Assembly (NCBI GenBank): GCA_024278345.1
Contig: JAJRTK010000172.1
Coordinates: forward strand, 1 to 27,887
Direction: 5' to 3'
Origin: a bacterium
GTDB taxonomy: Bacteria; CSSED10-310; JAJRTK01
DNA: 27,887 nt
Below the pieces are notes generated by a model. It saw only the letters and a list, made by a program, of their open reading frames with translations. It did not search any database and had not been told where the DNA came from. Of this stretch, positions 18,001-25,200 are shown one piece after another. Position numbers and translations under genes: made by a program. Position 1 is the stretch's first letter; each line of letters opens with the position of its first letter.

Positions 18001-19355
18001 TCCTGACGACAGAGAAGCTCCTGGACGTTGTCGATCAGCAGCAGAAGCTCTTGCGAATGCTTCAATCAGGAGAAGCAGTGGCCCAAGGCAAGCTATCCCA
18101 GAACCTCCAGGATCTTGAAAAGCGCTACAATCGACTGAACAGCCTAGCCATCTCCCAACTGGGAAGCTACCGGCGCCAAGATACTATGCCTGCGGCGGTG
18201 AAACGGGAATCCGATGCTTCTCAACGCCTGCAAATGGGACAATCGGCTTTCGCCACCAACGAGGCGCAACTTCGCATGCTGGTGGCCCAGTCAGCTCCAG
18301 CCCCCCCGGCCCTGAGCTCAGGTCGGACCGGAAAGGCCGGAAAATCCAGGGCTCCAGCAAGAAAATGGGTGCTGAAAACAAAAAAACGGAAAGATCGACC
18401 GACCATAGTTTACTATGATACGGGCGCCATAGATGAAGTGACGGTGCAGACGACCTCCAATCTCGTGGCCAACGCCCCAGCGGATAAGAATCTTGGGGAT
18501 GCTCGTGAACAGCAACAGGTGCAGCAGGCTTATTCCAACCTGAATCGCTTCTTCGGCGATAAGGAAGTCGCTCAGACAGTCGGTTCTGACGAAGTGATCA
18601 TGCAGTACAAGCCCGGCGTGTTAGAGCCCATGGATAGGCTCGACGCTCGTGTAGACGGGAACGCCATGGGCTATGCCCAGAGCGAAGAAGAAGGTCTTGC
18701 CGAAAACGTTGTGGGAACAGAGTCTCCCCTGTTGCGACTCGAGGGGAGCATGAACCGCCAAGTTCTCGCTTCATCACTCGGGGAAAGCAAGGAACAGAAG
18801 GGCCGCAGGGCCTCACTGAAGGCAACTGCGCCGGGGCCGATGAGTCCCGATGCCATGCCGAGGGAGGTTTCTGATCCAAAGCAGGAGCTGGCGGCCAGTG
18901 CCGGAGAACGCAGGCCTGGCGGGGCAGAAGGAGCCCGCTCCGGGACGAAGGAGTGGGAAGACAAGCCCATGGTCTCCGTGGCACGGCTTTCCAGGAGTCG
19001 GCAACAGGGTTTTGTTTCCCTGGAAATCCCTTTCCCGGTCCAGGGTCGGGCCTACTTCTTCAAGAAGCTCAAAGGAGGCGGTTTACTGCAGGTTCGCTAC
19101 ACATCGGAAATCGTGTGGCAACGGGTTCGTGCCGCCGGTTTCCTGGCCGTGGGGCTCTTGTTGTTGTGGGGTTTTTGGTGGTTGTCGGAACGGCTTTTGA
19201 GGTCGATGGGCTGGGTCGCCAACTGGTTCGTCACGGCTGCTGCTCCCCTTTCCGTCGCCTTTCTGATTCTCTTTGCCCTGACCTGGGTCCCCCTCTTTTT
19301 CTTGGCGGCCATCCTGGAGCTCTTCGTCTTGGTTGTTCGATCTCGAAGGAGGTGA
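12033..19355 (+). CDS. Giant 2440-aa envelope protein made of two fused paralogous units (A and B)
   Basis: GTG 12033 overlaps the upstream TGA (GTGA) and follows a purine-rich AAGGGGAAGGGGGGG stretch. Residues 1-25 are a signal peptide; 'MVVSC' at 16-20 also fits a lipobox, so it may be a lipoprotein. Unit A (about 26-1118) has an N-terminal region ('LLPEEQFYRLGE', 'AAASYEGVLLPG'), beta modules near 240-315, 399-480, 570-656 and 740-827 with 'DEPVKPFK', then 'LVAPDIGVPVLETVWEV' (839-855), 'LSLDIGFVSD' (989-998) and four hydrophobic segments (1026-1118). The last resembles a signal peptide ending 'AGAHA-KES'. Unit B (1120-2440) repeats the order: 'FLSRADFDRWF', modules, 'GQPVKPAK' (1901-1908), 'LVAPKVENIPVEKTLWTL' (1952-1969), a coiled coil (about 1990-2045), a low-complexity region, 'VSLEIPFPVQ' (2328-2337) and three membrane helices (2367-2437). 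It has no enzyme motif. It is probably a periplasmic, inner-membrane-anchored structural or binding protein; the role is unknown. Confidence 0.88.
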   Translation: MKAYHRGWSCLVSLVMVVSCSVQAAPLERLRHILLPEEQFYRLGEKYPSGLFLDERDLNTLERRVEEARSAEEVPEAANRFPLFMAAASYEGVLLPGVLRLRALLDLQSDSEGWQSLDLPLMGSILAADVIVGDAALARVGNHVRVFAQGPGPRRLELWLDLPLQEVNRGQEATLLLASPGRLILKLPGSIRPLVSGVPLEPIQRDPDGYVIPLAPRPFRVRLEPRSILVRQPQVEQRGRHLMRIEASKIVGSHQIELRSWSEPVRSWTLPLPEGCTVQDVRGPDLQDWSVRDGALFVTLARGKELVELEIQTFSPIDRLYEGSLSIPLVRDVRWRTDIVNVSWAPELSVRFRRSGGSLRLPVLGEAGGSGRFLLPSPDSFVGAEIRKRESRQSAVLRSLYRVTEEKVVMTSTLLLETDGRLPRVAEIQLDKRDALLELSVAELPGAVWDSSSVAEDRLQRVSIDLPRGRTARLEFRTERLLSESILAHGSLDLEVSPPVLLGGADLKSEVGLAADKGLQISLLRRQGHFPIDVGSFGQAAGSPVVYAFRSAGDADAIQFSVSKVVPRLEAETTTFVHLTDVRLEIVSQVRFHIREAATDRVQVVLPSGTGRKIRIEAPGIQERVLESGVDGDIWTLRLREKVMGEISVIVAFDRAMPDLRRQVVKVPEVGAAGVASEKGTLLFEVADHMALRIIGIEGRKLELEELRTEKFYQPTDRVLAAYRTLARAYECQLEIVRYEPEAVISALARRATIKVSILPDGLVRSEAAYQLNNAGQQFLSLRRGSEMRLFSTLIDDEPVKPFKMKDRVLIALRTGKQEVRLSFEERLGEARWFDGVRLVAPDIGVPVLETVWEVHPPAGFEAYSPEGAKVGIFAEPRFVGVAVRQIIKLGMGLLMPPFYEQPDRWEVEQFVEKNGLREKEDLLDEDDLRAPQAKSVRDDDKRPRPKRKLVKGKKKDSFLGRVGGKGGGPALDSVRPPDTGRRSGVGMLSLDIGFVSDTPAIHATLQDGRRPLHLRMIRTDVLDRIRLYLVLTIALASGLLVGLARLRHWFAQFSCLLFLYFLPDLLGAWIVPLANAASGGVLLGMVLGLASVLWRNLASGPGTAALLALFLVAAGAHAKESGEVTTVYHPYELRQGKILEGDRAFLSRADFDRWFDDGEISPVVFPKPPLNFTVVAVDCSGEIDGNRAHLEWRLELDFLTDGWVEVPIGISGLILETLLDGEPVALRSEPEMVLVAKGRGRHELIVKTEVADEESGPRGTFRLHVPRAVAGRLRLKIPDDIEVKTIPATLAQVVPIDGGRELRIVAQGTDLLVKTAPRLTELGGGIRVENWLLVTPLPSYFQIEGRVSLEDSSGLPGSLEIEVPAVLSVRSIRARGLLGWFQEGGSLRLRLEPGTKRLELNLDGAMDVADRLDLTPLSLPGGVPVHGGLLVLGGAAMEIGLVGNRGLERVEPESLLRRWPAEVSSAALRKHLSNGQIKWAFRADGAEWDLSLVSRGGRERANCRPTISLRVEEMGVHARIVQECQVTDWPVYDLALSMPDGWRLRKVEADRPHLWTSHSTGSGTLLETEFPQGLLGKVTVSSLWSFSAGFELTRGVVETPAFELPDAEILPGFLGLSSPPSLEIVPSQSMALTALDSGFPNGAASPWPIQQAFAFRTLPRGEVRVKLRESRASSSVAEFIKIGEAQLEGSALLLLDAGPPGIERVLFLAPRRIAGSIEITGEGVRHIGRKVVENGVEFEIEFQRPVATLLPLEVHWQTKLDLQEPVLIPRLQVLSPAATSSYLFVDTVPVVLATIIESSDLEMGPDLDKLPALPAGVSLDQVRWIVRYRGPKGSLTLRVERPETEEILEAIIDSVELTSVVAPSGLCRTRAVFELQNQTEQFLEVTLPQGAELWSALVAGQPVKPAKPLEKSSPKHLIPLIQQSAGDLSMSVEIVYVLNLPLEELLGNFDLVAPKVENIPVEKTLWTLHLPRGLRAEFEGGFQRASQGVLTTEKLLDVVDQQQKLLRMLQSGEAVAQGKLSQNLQDLEKRYNRLNSLAISQLGSYRRQDTMPAAVKRESDASQRLQMGQSAFATNEAQLRMLVAQSAPAPPALSSGRTGKAGKSRAPARKWVLKTKKRKDRPTIVYYDTGAIDEVTVQTTSNLVANAPADKNLGDAREQQQVQQAYSNLNRFFGDKEVAQTVGSDEVIMQYKPGVLEPMDRLDARVDGNAMGYAQSEEEGLAENVVGTESPLLRLEGSMNRQVLASSLGESKEQKGRRASLKATAPGPMSPDAMPREVSDPKQELAASAGERRPGGAEGARSGTKEWEDKPMVSVARLSRSRQQGFVSLEIPFPVQGRAYFFKKLKGGGLLQVRYTSEIVWQRVRAAGFLAVGLLLLWGFWWLSERLLRSMGWVANWFVTAAAPLSVAFLILFALTWVPLFFLAAILELFVLVVRSRRR
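15342..15392 (+). other. Signal-peptide-like segment inside the giant ORF, marking a gene-fusion joint
   Basis: Residues 1104-1120 read 'TAALLALFLVAAGAHAK', a hydrophobic core followed by Ala-His-Ala, as at a signal peptidase I site. It follows the membrane helices ending unit A and directly precedes the N-terminal region of unit B. GGAGG at 15316-15320 is the nearest Shine-Dalgarno-like sequence, but no well-spaced start codon follows it. Confidence 0.7.
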
Positions 19356-19460
19356 CAAGCGGATTCCACCGGTTTCCAGGAACCGACCGCAACAATTGCT
19401 TCTAGTGCTCGCGATTTCGGCCGCGGTCTCATCTGACTCCATTTTCTTTTTTTTGTTGCC

Positions 19461-19525
19461 TTCCGCTCCCATCGTGCGCCGTCCGGCGCCCGCTACTCGA
19501 TCTTCTACCGCTGTCGCTATCGATC
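19461..19525. repeat. Intergenic hairpin repeat, copy 1
   Basis: TTCCGCTCCC (19461-19470) and CGCTACTCG (19491-19499) flank a 20-nt core containing GCGCC-GTCC-GGCGC (19476-19489). GCTATCG follows at 19516-19522. A T-rich tract lies just upstream (19442-19454). Copy 2 at 21931 shares the flanks, the 20-nt spacing and the centre of symmetry. The copy lies between the convergent 3' ends of the giant gene and the TAXI gene, so a role in transcript ends is possible, but the T run is on the wrong side for a standard terminator in either direction. Confidence 0.65.
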
Positions 19526-19541
19526 CCCAGGCCGGGAATCT

Positions 19542-20900
19542 TCAGCACTCCATTTGGCGAAGTCGCTTGTTGTTTTCATCAGAGACCAAGGATAGATGCA
19601 GTCTCCAATGGTACAGATCGGGCTGGTATTGAGCGGGAAGCTTGCTTGAAAGAGGAGCCAGCTTTTCCCGGAGAGAATCAACTTCTTTGAGAACCTGTCT
19701 CAGCTCATCCGGAGTTTTAGCCTGCTGGCACCGTTCCTCGAATTGCTCGAGTTCTTTGTAGTGCTTCTTGAGGATGATCTTGGCTCCAGTAGCCACGAGC
19801 TTCGGCATGATCTTAAGAGCTGGCAGGAGCACTGTAAGTATAGGAATAAGAAGCAATTTGAGCTGAGAGATGAGCCGTGTTGCCCAGAAGGGAAAGTTCC
19901 GGTTGAGCCAGCCTTCCCCTGATCGGGCGAACTCTTCGGCTGCCGGATGAACCAAGAGTTCGGAGCTGGTGATAGAGGGATACCGGCCTGGAGGATCGAT
20001 GACGTTACCGCCTGAAAAAATCTCGGTGGCTGTCTTGAAAAAAAGCTCGACAACGCGGGGATGCGTGGAAGATCGGCATGCCAGGAAGGCCTTGGGGGAG
20101 AGAAGGGACACGTCTTCGCGAGGAAGATTCTCCAGGAGGTCCAGGACTCCCTCGGCCAAACGAACTTCCGATAGGTAGGGGAGTTGACGGGAGTACGCGA
20201 TGTGACGCCTGAAATCGAAAAGTTCAATATCGGCGTCTCGCAAGAGCATCTGGATATTGGGCGACATGGGAGAGGTGATGAGGAAGAGTGCATCGATCTC
20301 TCCAGCCTGGAGCTTGGCGATAGCATCCTGGTTAGAGTATTCCATCATGCTTTCTTTCCCAATCCCGTTGAGGTCTAGAAGCAGCTTGGCAACGGGTTGG
20401 GTTCCACTTCCTGGCGGGCCAATGTTGATCTCTTTTCCCACAAACTCGGTCAGGCGATCAATGGCCCTGTCCGCAAAGGTGTCGCTGCGAAAGAAAAGCC
20501 AGAGGGGTTCGGAATAAAGATCGGCGATAGAACTCAATGGAATCGCTTCGAGATCGGCGGTTTGCCCCGGTGCCGAAGGAAAGGACGCCTCTCGTATTCC
20601 GCCTTGAACGAAAGCGATATCAACGGCTTGTTCGGGGTCCTCCGTCGTCAAAAGGCGGTAGTTCTCCAGCGAGCCCTTGGTGTTGACAAGAATGGCTTCC
20701 AGGCCAAGCTCGGCAAGGCGAGCCTTGAATCTTTGGCCGAAAGCGGCGTATGCTCCGCCCTCGCTTCCTGTGGCCAAACGTATTATGGCGGGGGGCGGTG
20801 GATCACTCATGGAGAGGCCCACGGCGAAGACTCCCGCGAAAAGGAACCCTATGAGTGCGTAAAGAATCCATCGCCTTTTCTTTTTTCCGCGCTTTTCCAT
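19542..20900 (-). CDS. Membrane-anchored TAXI-family solute-binding protein
   Basis: This is a 452-aa protein. ATG 20900 is chosen over an in-frame TTG at 20930 because TGAGGA lies just before it. Residues 1-10 are basic (MEKRGKKKRR) and 11-30 form one uncleaved-looking membrane helix. Residues 38-325 match the TAXI (TRAP-associated extracytoplasmic immunogenic) receptor fold: 'IIRLATGSEGGAYAAFGQRF' at 39-58, 'NTKGSLENYRLL' at 73-84, 'DIAFVQGG' at 94-101, 'INIGPPGSGTQPVAKLLL' at 158-175 and 'LQAGEIDALF' at 197-206. Residues about 338-370 form a second hydrophobic segment, and the C-terminus has a charged helical hairpin (about 375-425). Classical TAXI proteins are soluble, about 320 residues long, and work with a fused TRAP permease; no permease gene is in view. 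The protein may sense a ligand or serve a distant transporter. A sigma-like gene is transcribed divergently. Confidence 0.85.
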   Translation of the reverse strand: MEKRGKKKRRWILYALIGFLFAGVFAVGLSMSDPPPPAIIRLATGSEGGAYAAFGQRFKARLAELGLEAILVNTKGSLENYRLLTTEDPEQAVDIAFVQGGIREASFPSAPGQTADLEAIPLSSIADLYSEPLWLFFRSDTFADRAIDRLTEFVGKEINIGPPGSGTQPVAKLLLDLNGIGKESMMEYSNQDAIAKLQAGEIDALFLITSPMSPNIQMLLRDADIELFDFRRHIAYSRQLPYLSEVRLAEGVLDLLENLPREDVSLLSPKAFLACRSSTHPRVVELFFKTATEIFSGGNVIDPPGRYPSITSSELLVHPAAEEFARSGEGWLNRNFPFWATRLISQLKLLLIPILTVLLPALKIMPKLVATGAKIILKKHYKELEQFEERCQQAKTPDELRQVLKEVDSLREKLAPLSSKLPAQYQPDLYHWRLHLSLVSDENNKRLRQMEC

Positions 20901-20904
20901 GCTA

Positions 20905-20910
20905 TCCTCA
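20905..20910 (-). promoter_or_regulatory. Ribosome binding site fixing the TAXI start
   Basis: On the minus strand TGAGGA lies 4 nt before ATG 20900. The upstream in-frame TTG at 20930 has no comparable site. Confidence 0.6.
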
Positions 20911-21114
20911 GGGTTTTTGGAACATTCCAATTCTAGCTAGGCTCGATGTCTGGTTCCAATCTAGATCTGAATCGATACTCGGACTCAGCCAGATTAAACC
21001 CGTCATTGGCCGGACGCAAACTCCGCGTAGGAGCGCGGCTATTTGCCCATGTGTGAGAGTGCGGCTGCATGAGGACTTGCGCTCAAGCGGAGCTGATTGT
21101 GTAGTGGAGCCATG

Positions 21115-21771
21115 ATGAAAGACCTATCGGAGCGAAAATGGTATGAGGAGTGCCTTGACGGGAAAAATGCCGCTTGGAAGCGTCTTCGCGACTTTGTTTT
21201 TCGCCTCCTGCGCTACAAGCTTCGGAGCGAACAACGAGCTGAGGAGTTTTGCCAGCAGATTCTGCTTCAGCTCTTGGAGCGAGACCGGAGTGGCGTCCTG
21301 AACCTAACCAAATGCCGTGATCCAAACCGCTTCTCCTCGTTTTTGCGAGCCTTCACCTTTAGTCACATGATCGATCTAATTCGGGCGGATGATCGACGGA
21401 CTCGGGGCCAACGTGATTTTGACGCCAAGACGATTCGACTTCCCAGGAATCCGGGTCCTGAAGCCCGAGCAGAGCTTGTGGAAGAGCTCAACTTGCGTTT
21501 TGCCGCTATCTCCAGGGTTTCCGAGCCTTGTAGAACGATTCTCCGGCAGGATCTCCAATTTCGAAGCGGCTTGACGGATTTCCAGTCCTATGGAGAGCTT
21601 TTCGAGAGCATACGGACTCTCGAGGCCGTCAAGACGCACAGGAAGGAAAGCTACAACCTCGATAAGTTCTACGTCGATTTGCACAGATGCCGGAAATATC
21701 TCATGCGCCAGTTGCAAAAAGCGGTCAAGCCCCAGACAGGTGGCGTTGCAAACGATTGTGGGGTTGGCTGA
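21115..21771 (+). CDS. Divergent sigma-70/ECF-like protein
   Basis: This is a 218-aa protein. GGAG at 21106-21109 is 5 nt from ATG 21115, so this start is preferred over ATG 21112 or TTG 21097. Residues about 8-98 follow the plan of sigma region 2: 'CLDGKNAAWKRLRDFVFRLL', then 'RAEEFCQQILLQLLER' (the usual 'aeDlvQevfl' helix), then 'NRFSSFLRAFTFSHMIDLIR' (the usual 'F.aWL..ia.N..iD..R'). The C-terminal third has helices ending 'VDLHRCRKYLMRQL', which resembles the end of region 4, but the helix-turn-helix before it is not recognisable. It could be a true but divergent ECF sigma factor or a degenerate relative with another role. No anti-sigma gene is adjacent. Its promoter probably lies in the 214-nt region shared with the TAXI gene; no clear elements were seen there. 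Confidence 0.6.
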   Translation: MKDLSERKWYEECLDGKNAAWKRLRDFVFRLLRYKLRSEQRAEEFCQQILLQLLERDRSGVLNLTKCRDPNRFSSFLRAFTFSHMIDLIRADDRRTRGQRDFDAKTIRLPRNPGPEARAELVEELNLRFAAISRVSEPCRTILRQDLQFRSGLTDFQSYGELFESIRTLEAVKTHRKESYNLDKFYVDLHRCRKYLMRQLQKAVKPQTGGVANDCGVG

Positions 21772-21930
21772 GAACCGATAGCATAAACTGTCTGCTCTGT
21801 CGCTCTTCCCTTATGGCTATCCGTCTTCATGGCTCCAAGCATCGAAGGCTAGACAGTCGGTCTGGATGCCGACCCTGCTCTTCCTTTAGGTCGCGGTTTT
21901 TGGTAAACCCTTTATTTTTCATGTGTTACG

Positions 21931-21992
21931 TTCCGCTCCCAGCGGCGGCAGTCCGTCCGCCGCTACTCGCCATTGTCGCCGCTATCGCTGTC
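21931..21992. repeat. Intergenic hairpin repeat, copy 2
   Basis: TTCCGCTCCC (21931-21940) and CGCTACTCG (21961-21969) flank a core whose arms AGCGGCGG (21941-21948) and CCGCCGCT (21957-21964) pair perfectly around CAGTCCGT. Aligned without gaps to 19461-19499, 31 of 39 positions match, and the centre of symmetry coincides. GCTATCG recurs downstream at 21981-21987. The orientation is the same as copy 1. Confidence 0.7.
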
Positions 21993-22015
21993 CACTGCCC
22001 GAAAGCCAAAGCACC

Positions 22016-22106
22016 AAGTGAATGCCCATGGGTCTCTATCACCATGAAAGTACATGGTTAAATCCATCTTCGACGGCGTGGTTATGGCGCTCGGCGCCAT
22101 TCACTT
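22016..22106. repeat. Cluster of inverted repeats upstream of the nuclease gene
   Basis: The outer arms AAGTGAATG (22016-22024) and CATTCACTT (22098-22106) are exact reverse complements. Inside are ACCATG (22041-22046)/CATGGT (22053-22058) and ATGGCGC (22084-22090)/GCGCCAT (22094-22100). The last hairpin overlaps the outer right arm by 3 nt, so the full outer stem and this hairpin compete. The region could be a structured leader or operator; no known riboswitch is recognised. Confidence 0.45.
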
Positions 22107-22198
22107 TCATCTTCCGGGGTGTGGTCGCCGGGATCATGCTCGTTAGGGCGCCATGGTATCCGTCAGTTTCCCGGTCATGAGAATTCCCTTTTGCCAAC

Positions 22199-22203
22199 GA
22201 GGT
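22199..22203 (+). promoter_or_regulatory. Ribosome binding site supporting a TTG start
   Basis: GAGGT lies 8 nt before TTG 22212. The in-frame stop TAG at 22203-22205 leaves this TTG as the first usable start, and it gives a complete signal peptide. Confidence 0.55.
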
Positions 22204-22211
22204 AGATTCCC

Positions 22212-25200
22212 TTGTCCCCTGCATCGACTGCCCGATTATCGAGCTTTTCAGCTCCGAAGAGTTGGTCGTTTTGGATTCTCTTTGCTCTGCCCCTCCTGTT
22301 GCCCCACTCCGCGATGCCGCAAGAGGGAGAAAGGGACGCAGTGGAAATTGCCGCCGTCTCCGCCCAAGGGTCCAGAAACGTTGAGCTTCCAGGTATCGAG
22401 CTGCCGTTGGCCGGCGCCGGTCTTGCTCTCCCGGCAGCGGTCATTCTCCCGATCATCAGCGAGTTCGTGACGGTCGATGCCGCAGGCGAATCCACGGAGT
22501 TCGTGGAGATCTTCGGCGTTTCCAAAGCCGACTATTCGGCGGTATCGATTGTGATCCTGGAGGGTGATGCAGCCGAAAATCCCGGTGTTGTCGATGCCGT
22601 TTACACCGCTGGACTCGCTGATATTGCGGGGTTTTGGTCCACCGGCTACCGCTCCGCGGAGATAGAGAACGGCAGCCTCACGATCCTGTTGGTCTCCTCG
22701 TTCACCGGTGCCGTTGGCAACGACCTTGATACCAATGATGACGGAACTCTTGACTCTACCCCGTGGACCACACTCCACGATTCCGTTGCCGTGAGTGATG
22801 GGGGACCAGGAGATCAGAGTTACTCCACGGTCGTCTTAATCCCCGGATATGATGGGGTGGGCGACCGGCCCGATGGTGCATCGCGCTTCCCTTACTATCT
22901 GGATACGGATTCCGCCTCCGACTGGGTTCGAAACGACTTCGACGGCCAGATCTTCTTCGATCCCCTTGGTGGCACCGTTACCGTCGGTGAGATGTACAAC
23001 ACGCCAGGTTTTGTCAACCGAGCTCTTCCTGAAAACTACTTTGGTTCCGTGGACGCCTCTTCTGCCTCGACGCTCCGGACGACCCTCCATGCGGCCATCG
23101 CCAACCATATTCGCTTTCCCTATTCGTCGTCCGACCCCGATACGTGGAACATTCTGGAGGAAGCCGACGAGAATCCGCTCAATTCGGGTCAGATCCTGGA
23201 TGTCTACCGGAATGCGGCTTACACGAAGGTGGGAGGTGGAAACGCCAATTACAACCGGGAGCACAGTTGGCCTCGTTCCTATGGGTTCAAGGTCGATGGC
23301 ACCAGCAACTATCCCCACAACGATTGTCACCATCTCTTCCTGTCTGACAGTGGCTACAATTCGGCTCGGGGAAGCCGCCCCTTCGCGACCTGTGGCGCAT
23401 CTTGCACGGAATATTCGACTTTGGCCAACGGGGGAGCCGGCGGAGGAAGCGGAACCTACCCGGGCAACTCCAACTGGCAGGGGACCTCAGACGGTCCCAG
23501 CGGCAGTTGGGAGACCTGGAACGATCGCCGAGGAGATATCGCTCGCGCCCAGTTTTACATGGACCTGAGATACGAGGGCGGAACCCATGCTGTCACGGGG
23601 GTTACCGAGCACCAGTTGATTCTCACCGACAACCGGTCTCTCATCGTGACATCGAGCTCAAACTACAGTCCGGCCTACATGGGGCTCTTGAGTGTTCTTC
23701 TTCAGTGGCATCTGGACGATCCCGTGGACGACAAGGAACGTGCCCGCGATGAGGCGGTCTACCGTTGGCAAGGCAACCGAAATCCCTTCATCGAGCACCC
23801 GGAATGGGTCGATTGTATTTACCAAGGGATCTGCACGGCGACGACTCCGACGCCGACTTCCACCCTTGGACCACCGACTCTAACACCCACGATCACACAG
23901 ACACCCACCATCACATCGACTCCGACGATCACGCCGACTCCCACCATTACGCCAACACTTGGGCCTCCCACGTTAACTCCAACTCCCACGCCGACGCTGC
24001 CGGGCGGTGCTTGCGGTAATGAGCTATTCTTCTCCGAATACATCGAAGGTTCGAGTCTGGACAAGGCCGTGGAGATCTACAATGGAACCGGCGGCTCCAT
24101 CGACCTCACAGCCGGAAACTACGTGGTGGAGATCTATGCCAACGGTTCCGCCAGCGTGGGCAATAGCATTTCCTTAACGGGCTCCGTCTTCGATGGAGAT
24201 GTCTTCGTGCTGGCCAATTCCGGTGCCAATGCTTCGATTCTTGCCCAAGCGGATCAGACATCCGGTTCCGTGAGCTTCAACGGGAATGACGCAGTCGTTC
24301 TGAAACGTGGCGGGGCCGCCGGCACGATCCTCGATGTAATCGGGCAGGTTGGCTTCGATCCCGGTTCGGAATGGGGAATCGGGGATGCCAGCACCAAAGA
24401 CAACACCATTGTCCGAATGCCGAGCATCTTTGCCGGCGACACCAATCCCGGCGATCCATTCGACCCCGCCGTGGAATGGATCGGATTCCCCCTGGGAACG
24501 ACCTCCAACCTGGGGTCCCACGCGATTGACTCCTGTCTCTCCTCGACGCCCACAAGTACTCCAAGTCCATCTCCAACATTCACTCCGCCACCAACGGCAA
24601 CTTTGACAGCCACTCCCTCTCCGACCTTCACCGCCACCGCAGTCGTGACCTCAACTCCCACCCCAACTCCTACAGCCACCGCCACGCCGCCAATCGACAG
24701 GGGAGACTGCAATGACGATTTCTCCGTGGATGCCGGCGATCTTTCCGCGTTGCCTTTGGAGATCTTCGATGGAGACGGGACTGATCCCGCTGCGGCACCA
24801 GGTGGCTCTTTTGCCGGGCACACCATTGGCTGCAATGCCAATGCCGATGCCCTGATCGATGCCGGGGATCTCTCATGCGCGGTCTTGCTCATTGCCAATG
24901 GCCCGGGATCCTGCGCCGTACAAGCCCAGGGAAGCTCGGTGGCGATCCAACTGTCGAAGCTCCCCAGTGGGCGTGCCTCCATCAGCTTTGCCAAGGCCAA
25001 CCAACAAGAGGCAGCCAATCGAGTCACATTCGAGCTTCGCCTCAGTTCCGATGGACAACCCACCAACTCCATGACTTTTGCTCTGGGTTATCGCACACGC
25101 TGTCTGAGCTTTGACGAAGCCGACTCGAACCTCGACGGTCTTCCCGATGGGCTCTTTTTCACGCTTCCCGCCGGGTGGTTCGGTTCCGCCAATCTCCTTA

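Larger units (their letters stand above)
21772..22211. other. 440-nt intergenic region upstream of the nuclease gene
   Basis: No supported gene is found here. It contains hairpin repeat copy 2 (21931-21992), a cluster of inverted repeats (22016-22106), a second GGCGCCAT at 22147-22154, and the Shine-Dalgarno for the nuclease gene at 22199-22203. No clear -35/-10 pair or terminator for the sigma-like gene was seen. Confidence 0.55.

Noticed and set aside
20931-21096. Possible tRNA or small RNA in the divergent TAXI/sigma spacer
   Set aside because: No cloverleaf, conserved tRNA bases or terminator was found; only short GC-rich partial stems.
23835-24005. Thr/Pro codon-rich DNA considered as a CRISPR-like or satellite array
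   Set aside because: It has no constant repeat and spacer lengths; the periodicity is explained by a Thr/Pro linker with varied codons.
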